Shown: positions 53,413 through 61,805 of the stretch, in pieces
Position numbering within the stretch: position 1 is the first letter of the stretch
How the letters are laid out: each line of letters begins with the position of its first letter
Assembly (NCBI RefSeq): GCF_002584535.1
Contig: NZ_NUOT01000052.1
Coordinates: 1-64,000 of the forward strand
From: Bacillus cereus
GTDB taxonomy: Bacteria > Bacillota > Bacilli > Bacillales > Bacillaceae_G
Direction: 5' to 3'
Length of the DNA: 64,000 nucleotides
The notes under the pieces: generated by a model
What the model saw: only the letters and a program-made list of their open reading frames with translations
What the model was told of the DNA's origin: nothing
Databases searched by the model: none
Translations under genes and position numbers: made by a program

Positions 53413-53652
53413 TTAAAACATTGGGTTTTCATCTAAATAATCATATACATTTTTCACAAGCTCTTCTACCGTTGTCCCTTGTACAACTTCACCATTCACC
53501 AGTGCAAAAGGACCTTCAAAACAAATACCACAATACCCCAGACAACCATATTCCATGACATCTAAATTCGGATCTTTTTCTAATTTTTCTAACGCTGCTT
53601 GTGATCCACTCGCAAGGTTACCTACACAAAACTCGATTAATGGCTTAATCAA
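53413..53652 (-). CDS. yuzB: YuzB (DUF1450) protein
   Basis: 79 residues, DUF1450. Cysteines in CVGNLASGS (~9) and [13 protein letters not shown] (~36-48) resemble a thioredoxin-like ferredoxin and may bind an Fe-S cluster. Function unknown. TTG start after GGGGGG. It sits between the yutK remnant and yutJ as in other Bacillus. Confidence 0.86.
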   Translation of the reverse strand: MIKPLIEFCVGNLASGSQAALEKLEKDPNLDVMEYGCLGYCGICFEGPFALVNGEVVQGTTVEELVKNVYDYLDENPMF

Positions 53653-53800
53653 AACTATCCCCCCTGTACCTCAAAAAAATAAATCTATACTAAGAAAACT
53701 AAGCTGTTTCTTGTTGTTTCCATTACACCTACTACAATATTTCGTTGCTTCACTACTTCATTTCAAATCGAAAGATCTTCTCTATATCAATTCACTTGGA

Positions 53801-53937
53801 TTTCCCAACATATAAATCACTGCTATGAAATCAGAAAAAGATCTCCACTCATTTCCCTCTTCTGGTTTCACCCGAAGGAAATGGCAGCTTCTATCGTTTT
53901 TTCTAACCTATCTGTTGTTTTTCCAACATACAAATCA
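53801..53937. repeat. Hairpin element copy 2 with flanking direct repeats
   Basis: Between 53822 and 53896 lies a hairpin with the same spacing as at 14792: TGAAATCAGAA pairs with TTCTGGTTTCA and CTCATTTCC is conserved in the loop. TTTCCCAACATATAAATCA (53801-53819) and TTTTCCAACATACAAATCA (53919-53937) are direct repeats (17 of 19 identical) on either side. No coding potential. Confidence 0.6.
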
Positions 53938-54101
53938 AAACAGTTTGTCCACTTTTCTTCTTATTGTACAACAGAGTACACATTCATGCATTGTTATTTG
54001 TTCACAAATTCGATATAATTTGAGTGAGTAAAGTCAAAATATTTTTTCAATATATAATTGTATGATTAGGGGATATTTCAACAGAAAAGGGGTAATCCAT
54101 C

Positions 54102-55172
54102 ATGAAACACCTCGTATTACTGGGCGGTGGCTACGGTGGCATGAGAATTCTGCAACGGCTTCTTCCAAGCAATCAACTTCCAGATGATGTCCAAGTGACA
54201 TTAATCGACAAAGTACCATACCACTGTTTTAAAACAGAATATTACGCATTAGTAGCGGGTACAATTTCAGAAACGCATATTCGCATTCCATTTCCTGAAC
54301 ACCCGCGTCTCAACATTCAATACGGCACTGTAACGAATGTTGACCTTGAAAACAAAGCCGTTCATCTTGATGGAGGCGAAGTTGTCGAATATGATGACTT
54401 AATTATTGGTCTTGGCTGCGAAGACAAATATCATAACGTACCAGGTGCGAAAGAATATACACATAGCCTTCAATCAATTGAACAAACTCGTAAAACGTAC
54501 GAACAATTAAATGGTTTGGAACCGAATGCAACTGTCGCTGTTGTCGGTGCTGGTTTAAGCGGCGTTGAAGTTGCAAGTGAACTTCGGGAAAGTCGTTCTG
54601 ATTTAAAGATCTACTTATTTGATAGAAAGGATCGCATTTTATTCCCATTCCCAGAAAAATTAAGTAGATACGTAGAAGAGTGGTTCGTAAAGCATAATGT
54701 TACGATTATACGAAACTCTGACATTACGAAAGTAGAACCAAATGTTGTGTACAACCATGATGAACCGCTTAAATGCGATGCAATCGTATGGACAGCAGGT
54801 ATTCAAGCAAACGAAGTTGTTCGAAACCTTCCAGTCGAGCAAGATAGTAGCGGACGGGTTGTATTAACAAAATATCATAATATTCCGAACAATGAGCATG
54901 TTTATGTTGTAGGAGATTGCGCTTCTCTTCCACATGCACCATCTGCACAACTTGCTGAAGGCCAAGGTGAACAAATTGTCCAAATATTATTAAAACGTTG
55001 GAACAATGAGCCACTTCCTGATGAACTACCTGTTATTAAATTAAAAGGCGTTCTCGGCTCTCTCGGTAAGAAACATGGATTTGGATTATTGGCAAATCAA
55101 CCATTAATGGGCAGAGTGCCTAGACTTTTAAAGTCCGGTATTCTATGGATGTACAAACATCATAATGGCTAA
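54102..55172 (+). CDS. yutJ: NADH dehydrogenase-like FAD oxidoreductase (YutJ)
   Basis: 356 residues of the NDH-2-like fold: FAD motif GGGYGGM (7-13), NADH motif VVGAGLSGVEVASEL (~147) and VYVVGDCASL (~269). It is shorter than yumB and lacks an obvious C-terminal amphipathic helix, so quinone reduction at the membrane is uncertain; the cereus group has several such paralogues. ATG follows AAGGGG. Own terminator. Confidence 0.9.
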   Translation: MKHLVLLGGGYGGMRILQRLLPSNQLPDDVQVTLIDKVPYHCFKTEYYALVAGTISETHIRIPFPEHPRLNIQYGTVTNVDLENKAVHLDGGEVVEYDDLIIGLGCEDKYHNVPGAKEYTHSLQSIEQTRKTYEQLNGLEPNATVAVVGAGLSGVEVASELRESRSDLKIYLFDRKDRILFPFPEKLSRYVEEWFVKHNVTIIRNSDITKVEPNVVYNHDEPLKCDAIVWTAGIQANEVVRNLPVEQDSSGRVVLTKYHNIPNNEHVYVVGDCASLPHAPSAQLAEGQGEQIVQILLKRWNNEPLPDELPVIKLKGVLGSLGKKHGFGLLANQPLMGRVPRLLKSGILWMYKHHNG

Positions 55173-55176
55173 ACAG

Positions 55177-55206
55177 AAAAACAAGAGCGGGTCGCTCTTG
55201 TTTTTT
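55177..55206 (+). terminator. Terminator of yutJ
   Basis: AAAACAAGAGCG/CGCTCTTGTTTT with a 3-base loop and T6. Confidence 0.9.
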
Positions 55207-55284
55207 CTATTTTTCTCCTTTTTTGATACGATATGAATATATAAAAACAAATTGAATTTATATAGAATCAGAAAGGAGAAAATT

Positions 55285-55944
55285 ATGTTTTTATTAAAAG
55301 ACGTAACATATAAAGACATCTTACATATTCCTTACTTAGAGATCCACAAAGAAAAAACCACCTGCATCATCGTTGAAAGTGGCAGCGGAAAAAGTACGTT
55401 ACTTCGCCTGCTCAATGATCTACAATCACCAACAACTGGCGAAATTAAATATAACGATACCCCCATTTCGTCTTATCCGCCTATTCAATTACGTCGTGAA
55501 GTCGTTATGCTAGGACAAACTCCTCCAATATTTGACGGAACAGTAAAAGATAATTTGTTAATAGGGCTTCGCTTTTCGGAGAAATCTTTACCACCTGATG
55601 AAGCACTACAAGAAGCTCTCGCAATTGTAAGCTTAGAAAAAGAGTTAACAGATATCGCTTCCTCATTATCCGGTGGTGAAAAACAAAGACTCTCCTTAGC
55701 TCGTGTTTTACTTATGGATCCGCCCGTTTATTTATTAGATGAGCCAACATCTGCATTAGATGTTGATACAGAAAAACGCGTCATGAAAAATTTCACTACA
55801 ATTGCGAAACAAAAAAAGAAAACTGTTATCTTTATTACCCACTCACAACTACTTCCAGAAGAAATAGCAGACGACATTATTGAAATTAATAAAACAAAAG
55901 GTGCTATTAGAAGGGAAGTGCACGCATTTGAAGGGCGTTATTGA
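55285..55944 (+). CDS. ABC ATPase of a FetAB-type (UPF0014) exporter
   Basis: 219 residues. The P-loop reads VESGSGKST (30-38) with Val where the first Gly of GxxGxGKST is normally found; Q-loop LGQTPP (~80), signature LSGGEKQRL (~129) and Walker B VYLLDEPTSALD (~147) are intact. With the overlapping permease it resembles FetA of FetAB, which exports iron and relieves oxidative stress in Escherichia coli. The role here is by family only. ATG 55285 follows AAGGAG. Confidence 0.84.
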   Translation: MFLLKDVTYKDILHIPYLEIHKEKTTCIIVESGSGKSTLLRLLNDLQSPTTGEIKYNDTPISSYPPIQLRREVVMLGQTPPIFDGTVKDNLLIGLRFSEKSLPPDEALQEALAIVSLEKELTDIASSLSGGEKQRLSLARVLLMDPPVYLLDEPTSALDVDTEKRVMKNFTTIAKQKKKTVIFITHSQLLPEEIADDIIEINKTKGAIRREVHAFEGRY

Positions 55945-56716
55945 ATTACAACTTTGGCAACTTGCTGCAGCATATATTTTCATTATCATTTTAATCGGCC
56001 TTGTAAAATTAAAAGGAATACCACGTGAAAAACAAATTACGATCGCTACATTCCGTATGACCATTCAACTTGTGCTTGTTGCATACGTACTTACATACAT
56101 ATTTGAAAATAGTAATCCATTTTATACAATTGCTATTATTACTTCTATTACTACATTTGCTATTTTTAACATTTATAAGCGAGTTAATATCCCTATGTCA
56201 AAAGAGTTAAAACGTGTGGCCGCACTCTCAATGATTGCAGGATCAATCGGGCCACTTTTATTATTTATCTTTGTCATTATTGGACACGACCCTTGGTATG
56301 CTCCGCAATATATCGTTCCAATCGCTGGAATGCTCATTGGTAATGCCATGACCGGTGTGTCACTCGGTGCAAATACATTCTTAAAAACTATGAAATCACA
56401 ACGTGAGCAAATTGAAGGTGCACTGATGCTGGGAGCAACCCCAAAACAAGCAGCTACCCCACTTATAAGCGATGCTTTCGACTCAGCTATTTTGCCAACG
56501 ATTAATTCTATGGTCGGAATGGGAATCATTAGTCTCCCAGGTATGATGACAGGACAAATTTTATCAGGAATTTCACCGTTTACCGCCATTCAATATCAAA
56601 TTGTGATTATACTTGGTATTTCCGGAAGTACAGCTTTTTCTGTCATTATCTTTTTACAACTTGGGTATAAAACATTTTTTAATAGGCGGTGTCAGTTAAA
56701 AAAGATGGAATCTTAG
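55928..56716 (+). CDS. FetB-type (UPF0014) ABC exporter permease
   Basis: 262 residues, about seven membrane helices, UPF0014/FetB family: KGIPREKQI (~25-33) and the conserved GATPKQA with PLISDAFDSAILPTIN (~175-195) and GIISLPGMMTGQIL. I take the TTG at 55928 as start; it overlaps the ATPase gene by 17 bases, so the two are translated together. Probably exports a transition metal, iron by family analogy. Confidence 0.85.
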   Translation: MKGVIELQLWQLAAAYIFIIILIGLVKLKGIPREKQITIATFRMTIQLVLVAYVLTYIFENSNPFYTIAIITSITTFAIFNIYKRVNIPMSKELKRVAALSMIAGSIGPLLLFIFVIIGHDPWYAPQYIVPIAGMLIGNAMTGVSLGANTFLKTMKSQREQIEGALMLGATPKQAATPLISDAFDSAILPTINSMVGMGIISLPGMMTGQILSGISPFTAIQYQIVIILGISGSTAFSVIIFLQLGYKTFFNRRCQLKKMES

Positions 56717-56727
56717 AGGCGAATTTC

Positions 56728-56931
56728 ATGAAGAAACATAAGAACTGTCAAAGCTGTGGCATGCCATTTTCAAAAGATGAAAATGGTGGCGGTACAGAAA
56801 AAAATGGAGAAAAAAGTACAACGTATTGCAGTCATTGCTATGAAAATGAAAAATTCGCCCTTCCGCATATTACAGTAGGCGAGATGAAACAGCTTGTTGA
56901 AAATAAATTAGAGCGATGGAAAAATAGTTAA
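56728..56931 (+). CDS. Small zinc-ribbon protein
   Basis: 67 residues. Two pairs of cysteines, NCQSCGMPF and TYCSHCYEN, form a putative zinc ribbon, followed by a short amphipathic helix. It matches the family of small putative zinc-ribbon proteins; function unknown. ATG 56728 has GAGGCG upstream. It follows the FetB gene by 11 bp and may be cotranscribed. Confidence 0.8.
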   Translation: MKKHKNCQSCGMPFSKDENGGGTEKNGEKSTTYCSHCYENEKFALPHITVGEMKQLVENKLERWKNS

Positions 56932-56972
56932 TATAAAAGAGTTCACATCTTATTGTGAACTCTTTTATATTA
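56930..56972 (+). terminator. Terminator after zinc-ribbon gene
   Basis: AAAAGAGTTCACA/TGTGAACTCTTTT arms with a T-rich tail overlapping the stop. Confidence 0.88.
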
Positions 56973-57132
56973 ACTATCTCCTTATTGATTACAGTATTTA
57001 TTTTCATATTTGCATTCTTCATACTTCTATTTAAGATCCCTGATTAACATTCTAAGTATTTTAAACCAATTTATGGATATTATAAGTAATGAATCTTTAA
57101 ATTTGTATCGTTCTATAATGGAGGTATATATA

Positions 57133-57291
57133 ATGTATTACGTTAAATTAATTCAAGGACAATCATTCTACGCGTTTGATCATCGCTTCTTATTAGATCA
57201 AGAAGAGCAAGTTACACAAAGAATTTTTAAATACTTGTGCAAAAATGAGTTTTTTGAAGTACGTAAAGACGAGGATACTTCCACAGCATAA
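57133..57291 (+). CDS. Small YqbF-domain protein
   Basis: 52 residues beginning at ATG 57133, six bases after GGAGG. MYYVKLIQGQSFYAF then RFLLDQEEQVTQRIFKYL matches the short YqbF domain found in phage-like and chromosomal Bacillus proteins of unknown function. Single gene, with no other phage gene nearby. Confidence 0.72.
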   Translation: MYYVKLIQGQSFYAFDHRFLLDQEEQVTQRIFKYLCKNEFFEVRKDEDTSTA

Positions 57292-57329
57292 TAATGAGTA
57301 GCTAAGTAGTGTATAACTTCATCTACAAA

Positions 57330-57367
57330 CCGACCTCTATAGTAACTACTACAGAGGTCTTACTATT
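57330..57367 (+). terminator. Terminator after YqbF-domain gene
   Basis: GACCTCT/AGAGGTC arms with a long loop followed by TTACTATTTT. Confidence 0.65.
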
Positions 57368-57400
57368 TTATATCCGCACCATCTTAATTTTTGAAATAAA

Positions 57401-58201
57401 CTACCCTTCCCACTTCTTCCGACATTCCTCTATCCCACTAAGCAAATACTTCTTCGTCATATCTGCCCGCTTCCAAATGGAAATCGTTCGTTTCTTTCCC
57501 TTATTATGACGTATCCGCTCTACCTCTTGTAGCAAAGGCATCCATTTATCAGTGGACGATTTCATCATATATTGTAATCCTTCATCTTTTGAAACAATTG
57601 TTTTATGCTCTAACGTATACAAAATACGGCCCATCGTTACAACGGCTGATTCTACCCATTCTTCAATTAAAAACAAATATGTACGTGATGCCTTTTCACC
57701 CCAGTATTGCTCTACGTTATATTTCATTGTTTCTACAACCCTATTCCATGAGACCTCAAACGGAAGTTCACTTGCTTCTTCTCCAGTCACAGTAATTCCA
57801 TGGTTCTTTAACGTCCACCACGTCACAGCATTCACATCCCAGTGACCTACGTTAACTTTCCCATCAGCACAATAGACATACTGCTCTATCTCTTGATTAT
57901 TCTTTCCTAAATCAGCAAGCGGGATATACATACCGTCCATCCGTCCTCCGAGCTTATTTTTACTCAATTTTTTATGTAAATCACTTATTTGCAACTTCTC
58001 AAATTCACTGACTGTCTCCCTCGTTACCGTTACAAAATCAACATCACTCGTCCCCAAATGAAATGCACCTAGAGCGATTGAACCGTATACGTACACCCCA
58101 ATTAATTTTTCATTTAAGAAAATATCTTGTAATCCCATCACATATTGCTCCATTAGACTCGTTACTTCCTCTGGCAACTCCTGTTTCACTACACCCTTCA
58201 C
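57401..58201 (-). CDS. Aminoglycoside adenylyltransferase-like nucleotidyltransferase
   Basis: 266 residues. The nucleotidyltransferase motif YGSIALGAFHLGTSDVDFV (~39-57) contains the GS and DxD metal triad, followed by a helical domain (DUF4111 type) as in ANT(9)/ANT(3'') enzymes. It may adenylate an aminoglycoside or another acceptor; activity needs testing, as most chromosomal relatives are uncharacterised. Start GTG 58201 lies six bases after AAGGAGG; ATG 58207 abuts that site. Confidence 0.82.
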   Translation of the reverse strand: MKGVVKQELPEEVTSLMEQYVMGLQDIFLNEKLIGVYVYGSIALGAFHLGTSDVDFVTVTRETVSEFEKLQISDLHKKLSKNKLGGRMDGMYIPLADLGKNNQEIEQYVYCADGKVNVGHWDVNAVTWWTLKNHGITVTGEEASELPFEVSWNRVVETMKYNVEQYWGEKASRTYLFLIEEWVESAVVTMGRILYTLEHKTIVSKDEGLQYMMKSSTDKWMPLLQEVERIRHNKGKKRTISIWKRADMTKKYLLSGIEECRKKWEG

Positions 58202-58259
58202 ATGCATCCTCCTTAATAAAATTACCTTTAATAACTATTTTTTCCATATAGATATATAA

Positions 58260-58293
58260 GAAAAGCCTTTGCAACCACAAAGGCTTTTATATT
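58260..58293 (-). terminator. Terminator of yuzD
   Basis: AAAAGCCTTTG/CAAAGGCTTTT stem with a 6-base loop, T-rich on the minus strand, touching the yuzD stop. Confidence 0.85.
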
Positions 58294-58600
58294 ATAAATA
58301 TTTCTCAATTTCTTCGTATACGTCCTTCAAACGAGGATTTCCTTCTCCAACGATTTCACCGTTTACAAGAACAACCGGATAAAATAAATCCTCTTCAATT
58401 ACCCGCTCTACAAAAGCTTGCTTCTCAGCATCATCTTGCTCTTCTTGAATATCAACGTATTCAAACTTAAATTTATCATCTTGTCCTTCATATTTACGAC
58501 CAATTGCCGCTTGTAGCCATTCAAATGTTTCAGTCGAAGATGGCATTCCAACGCAGCTCGCACAAATTACTTTTGCCCCATATACTTGAACATTTACCAT
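58292..58600 (-). CDS. yuzD: YuzD family protein
   Basis: 102 residues, thioredoxin-like YuzD family. A CASC pair lies near the N-terminus (AKVICASCVGMPSS, ~9-22), and the C-terminus has YPVVLVNGEIVGEGNPRL. A redox or Fe-S accessory role is suggested by its position next to yutI, but unproven. ATG 58600 follows GGGGGAG; a longer upstream frame lacks a site. Divergent from yutI. Confidence 0.87.
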   Translation of the reverse strand: MVNVQVYGAKVICASCVGMPSSTETFEWLQAAIGRKYEGQDDKFKFEYVDIQEEQDDAEKQAFVERVIEEDLFYPVVLVNGEIVGEGNPRLKDVYEEIEKYL

Positions 58601-58808
58601 TCTTTCTCCCCCACTTCTCTGTTCTAACAGTACGCCGAGATGACTTACCTTATAAACACATCTCTTTACAAGCTCATTTCTCATCCCCTATACTGAAAAA
58701 ACACGTTGTAAACATGATACAATATTTTGACATTAAAACAAGAACAGAAAAAATAGATTTTCCCCTGTATCTTGATTATAATAAAATGGATGAAAGGAGT
58801 CGATAAAA

Positions 58809-59045
58809 ATGGAAAACCCAAATATGCAAGAACAAGTATTAGAAGTATTAGATAAATTACGCCCGTTCTTACTTCGTGATGGCGGTGACGTTGAATTAGT
58901 AGATATTGAAGAAGGTATTGTAAAACTACGCCTTATGGGTGCATGCGGTAGCTGCCCAAGTTCTACAATCACATTAAAAGCTGGTATCGAACGCGCACTA
59001 CTTGAAGAAGTACCAGGCGTTATCGAAGTAGAACAAGTATTTTAA
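58809..59045 (+). CDS. yutI: NifU-type Fe-S scaffold (YutI)
   Basis: 78 residues, NifU C-terminal domain: [15 protein letters not shown] (~17-31) and the cluster-binding pair in [10 protein letters not shown] (~43-52). NFU proteins carry Fe-S clusters to apo-targets, and in Bacillus YutI works alongside the SUF machinery. AAAGGAG precedes the ATG. Divergent from yuzD. Confidence 0.94.
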   Translation: MENPNMQEQVLEVLDKLRPFLLRDGGDVELVDIEEGIVKLRLMGACGSCPSSTITLKAGIERALLEEVPGVIEVEQVF

Positions 59046-59048
59046 TCT

Positions 59049-59070
59049 AAAAGCGGATGCGGCTTGCTTA
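59049..59070. repeat. Single copy of the AAAAGCG..GCTTGCTTA motif
   Basis: AAAAGCGGATGCGGCTTGCT (59049-59068) begins three bases after the yutI stop. It matches copies at 13231, 13353 and 15180. Confidence 0.55.
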
Positions 59071-59093
59071 GAATCGCTGAAACTAAATATCCA

Positions 59094-59126
59094 TAAAAAA
59101 GAGACCACCATTGGTCTCTTTTTTAT
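59094..59126. terminator. Bidirectional terminator between yutI and yutH
   Basis: AAAAAAGAGACCA/TGGTCTCTTTTTT with a 3-base loop, A/T runs on both sides, serving both convergent genes. Confidence 0.9.
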
Positions 59127-59135
59127 AAATTCCTA

Positions 59136-60140
59136 TTAGGACAACCAATCCAACTTTCGAATCCCGAGCTTCTCAACAGGCAAACGGAGGAATTCATAAA
59201 AATGCTTCATAAATTGCTCTGAACGGTTCACATCGTGTAAAATGTCTTCTAAGCGATCTCGGTACATATTTTTTTGTTCTTCATTTCCCGTCAGATAGTA
59301 CTGTTCCACCGTTTCAAAGTAATGAAGTGGAAAGAGAAGGCGCGCAAATAGTAGGCGCCAGCCAAAAGAAGAGAGGGCATAGTTTTTCTCATAATCCGAT
59401 ACAAACTGGAAAATTGTTTGTTCCCAATCTTTCTTCTTTTCCGTGAATACGTATCGAATCCATTCCGCTAAATCCCTGCTTGGATGATCATATACCCAAT
59501 CGATGGGGATTTTTAATTTATTGGTTTGCTGCCATAATAAAGGGGTAAAGCGTTCTTGGCAGATCGTTGCTGCGTCGGCAAGCTGAGGTGTATCATCTAT
59601 TTCTGTATCTACAACATATTGAATTGCATTTTCAGCAACGCCCAAATAATATGGGAAAGACTCGATAAATAGTTGATCAAATACATCTGACGGCGGATTC
59701 ATAAGTTGTGATTGCCAAAATCGCTCTAATTGATCGAGCCTTTTTTCCCATAATGACTTCCATTCACCAATGCGACTTAATTGTTCTATTTCTTCTGGAA
59801 AAAAGGCGCCTCGTTTATGAAATAAAGAAAGCTCGTTACCTAACGAAGTAGCATGTCGATCAAGCAAACGCATACCTTTTAATAAACAGTAATTTTTTTC
59901 TTCTATCTCACTTACATAGTAACCGTGCACCGTTGGAACGAAGGTTGCAACAGTAATATCCCCTTGCTGGTTCATATAATCGCTTAATTTTTTCATTTCA
60001 ACAAGTACATCTTCCTCCATATCCCCAATTGGAAGAAGTACATAAATTTTATTACGAATCCAAAAGCTTTTATAGGGGCCAAGAGGGATTAATTCTTTGA
60101 CATGCATTTGATAATGCTCATAAATATGCTGAATCATCAT
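59136..60140 (-). CDS. yutH: Spore coat-associated protein YutH
   Basis: About 334 residues of the CotS/YutH kinase-like family: N-terminal lobe (~1-95) and a larger helical lobe including a PIDWVYDHPSRDLAEW block (~212-226) in the catalytic-loop position. These spore coat proteins share a choline-kinase-like fold, though kinase activity is unproven. The in-frame GTG at 60149 overlaps GGTGG; I take the ATG at 60140. Divergent from yutG. Confidence 0.87.
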   Translation of the reverse strand: MMIQHIYEHYQMHVKELIPLGPYKSFWIRNKIYVLLPIGDMEEDVLVEMKKLSDYMNQQGDITVATFVPTVHGYYVSEIEEKNYCLLKGMRLLDRHATSLGNELSLFHKRGAFFPEEIEQLSRIGEWKSLWEKRLDQLERFWQSQLMNPPSDVFDQLFIESFPYYLGVAENAIQYVVDTEIDDTPQLADAATICQERFTPLLWQQTNKLKIPIDWVYDHPSRDLAEWIRYVFTEKKKDWEQTIFQFVSDYEKNYALSSFGWRLLFARLLFPLHYFETVEQYYLTGNEEQKNMYRDRLEDILHDVNRSEQFMKHFYEFLRLPVEKLGIRKLDWLS

Positions 60141-60256
60141 AGTCGCCACCTATGGTTTTTCTATATATATATGAGCTTGTGCTCGCCTTTCATTCCTATG
60201 CACATGATAAAGCAGTAAAACGTATACAAATAATAAAAAGAAAAAAAGGTGATAAC

Positions 60257-60748
60257 ATGAAAGAATCGAATCAACTACAAGAAAGAGCATTACAACTACT
60301 ACAGGAACGTGGTGTAACAATCGATGATATTGCGGAGCTTGTTCATTTTCTTCAAAAGAAATACCATCCAAATTTAGAAATGTCAGAATGTCGTTACAAT
60401 GTAGAACGTGTATTATCCAAGCGTGAAGTACAAAATGCGCTCATTACAGGAATCGAGTTAGACGTTCTTGCCGAAAAAGGAATGTTGAGCGAACCATTAC
60501 AAGACATTGTAAAGCGTGATGAAGGTTTATACGGAGTGGATGAAGTAATCGCCCTTTCCATTGTAAACGTGTACGGCTCTATCGGTTTCACAAACTTTGG
60601 ATATATCGATAAATTAAAACCAGGTATTTTAGAATACTTAAATGATAAATCATCTGGAAAAGTTCATACATTCCTTGATGATATTGTAGGTGCTATCGCT
60701 GCAGCCGCGTCTAGTCGTTTGGCGCATCGTGCCGAGCATGCAGAATAA
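60257..60748 (+). CDS. yutG: Phosphatidylglycerophosphatase A-like protein (YutG)
   Basis: 163 residues of the PgpA family. The catalytic aspartates and neighbouring charge pattern sit in the N-terminal half (YGVDEVIALSIVNVYGSIGFTNFG, ~93-116), followed by HTFLDDIVGAIAAAASSR. It dephosphorylates phosphatidylglycerophosphate to phosphatidylglycerol, the donor lipid of LTA synthesis. ATG 60257 follows AAAGGTG; a longer frame upstream is leader. Confidence 0.84.
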   Translation: MKESNQLQERALQLLQERGVTIDDIAELVHFLQKKYHPNLEMSECRYNVERVLSKREVQNALITGIELDVLAEKGMLSEPLQDIVKRDEGLYGVDEVIALSIVNVYGSIGFTNFGYIDKLKPGILEYLNDKSSGKVHTFLDDIVGAIAAAASSRLAHRAEHAE

Positions 60749-60765
60749 GGTAAAACCCTAAAAAT

Positions 60766-60806
60766 AAGAACCCACCCCTTTACACAAAGAGGTGGGTTCT
60801 TTCATT
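60766..60806 (+). terminator. Terminator of yutG
   Basis: AAGAACCCACC/GGTGGGTTCTT arms with a loop of about 14 bases and T-rich tail. Confidence 0.85.
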
Positions 60807-60842
60807 TACATAAATTGCAATCCTATATACAATTTATGTAAA
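60805..60842. repeat. Perfect 13-bp inverted repeat
   Basis: TTTACATAAATTG (60805-60817) and CAATTTATGTAAA (60830-60842) around 12 bases, just upstream of the small membrane-protein remnant. It could be an operator or a hairpin. Confidence 0.55.
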
Positions 60843-60874
60843 ATATTTCCGAACGTTCACACAGGGGTGTTCTG

Positions 60875-61141
60875 ATGTTTAAAAAGCAAATCTTTTCTTG
60901 GCTTTTTCTACTTTTCGCACTGGTTGCCTCCGTCACATTCTTTCTATGTCTCACATGAACACAGCACCTTACACCTTCACTAGAAGGCACTATTATGACA
61001 AATAGTATCTTATCTATCATTTTAGCACTCATTAGATAAAAAGGGTTGGTTCGTACAATAAGTGGAACATGCTCTATAGCCCTGCTCTCTTACATTATTT
61101 TTTTCGGTTATGTTATACGCTTAATTTGGACAGGGTCATAA
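60875..61141 (+). pseudogene. Remnant of a small membrane protein
   Basis: AGGGGTG and an ATG start a frame encoding MFKKQIFSWLFLLFALVASV and more, broken by TGA after 27 codons. Reading on in frame gives TQHLTPSLEG and a hydrophobic stretch, then a shift near 61036 gives KGLVRTISGTC and a final helix (IALLSYIIFFGYVIRLIW) ending in TAA. One stop and one frameshift interrupt a protein of about 88 residues with three hydrophobic segments. Family unknown. Confidence 0.6.
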
Positions 61142-61149
61142 CACATTTG

Positions 61150-61635
61150 TTAACAACGGCATTCATCTAAATCATACTCCATGAGCAGGAACTCTCTCCC
61201 CCTGCTCATAAACAAAACATTCTTTTGAAACCCAACGTTCTCATACAATGTAATCGCCCTCTTATTAAAAGCAGCAACGCTTAAACGAATTCTTTTGGGC
61301 TGGAACGCTTTTAAAGCAAATTGGAAACCAACTTTCAAGAAAGATTTTCCCATTCCCTGTCCCGTTAGATGTGGCTTCATGCCAAGCCCAATGTCTACAG
61401 TATCCTCACCTATATATAACTTCGCATCCCTTCCCCCTGGTACTTGCGCATTTTCTCCAAAACAAAAGTAACCTATCAATTCCCCATATTCATTACAGCA
61501 GCCATAATATGTTCCATCTAATAGTTCTTCTATTGTCTCTTCACTTCCTGAAAAATTATATAACGAATACGGTTCTTCATACTGCCATGTATTGATTTCT
61601 TTTGCTTCTTCTCCTGTTAGTTTGTGGATATTCAT
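61150..61635 (-). CDS. GNAT-family N-acetyltransferase
   Basis: 161 residues, GNAT fold. The acetyl-CoA pyrophosphate loop lies around GLGMKPHLTGQGMGKSFL (~83-100) and the following helix; later RIRLSVAAFNKRAITLYENVGF is typical. Substrate unknown. A weak ribosome site precedes the ATG. Single gene convergent to the remnant. Confidence 0.86.
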   Translation of the reverse strand: MNIHKLTGEEAKEINTWQYEEPYSLYNFSGSEETIEELLDGTYYGCCNEYGELIGYFCFGENAQVPGGRDAKLYIGEDTVDIGLGMKPHLTGQGMGKSFLKVGFQFALKAFQPKRIRLSVAAFNKRAITLYENVGFQKNVLFMSRGREFLLMEYDLDECRC

Positions 61636-61754
61636 CTTCTTTCTTCATTCCTTTCTAAAAAACTCCTTACTAACAAAGTTCTACATAAATCCTGAAATTC
61701 ACCTTCCATTTTCGAAAAGTTTGTAAATTTTCAAAATACAAAATTGGAAATCTT

Positions 61755-61783
61755 TTGTTAGCGTGTTACGATTAAAGTAATTA
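61755..61783 (+). promoter_or_regulatory. Candidate promoter of terD-like operon
   Basis: TTGTTA (61755-61760) and TAATTA (61778-61783), 17 bases apart, 22 bp upstream of the start codon. Moderate match to SigA; a stress sigma cannot be excluded. Confidence 0.4.
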
Positions 61784-61805
61784 TTCTAAATGAGGTGGAA
61801 TCGAA

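Noticed and set aside
57133-57291. Prophage remnant because of the YqbF domain
   Set aside because: A single small gene with ordinary chromosomal neighbours is not enough to infer a prophage.
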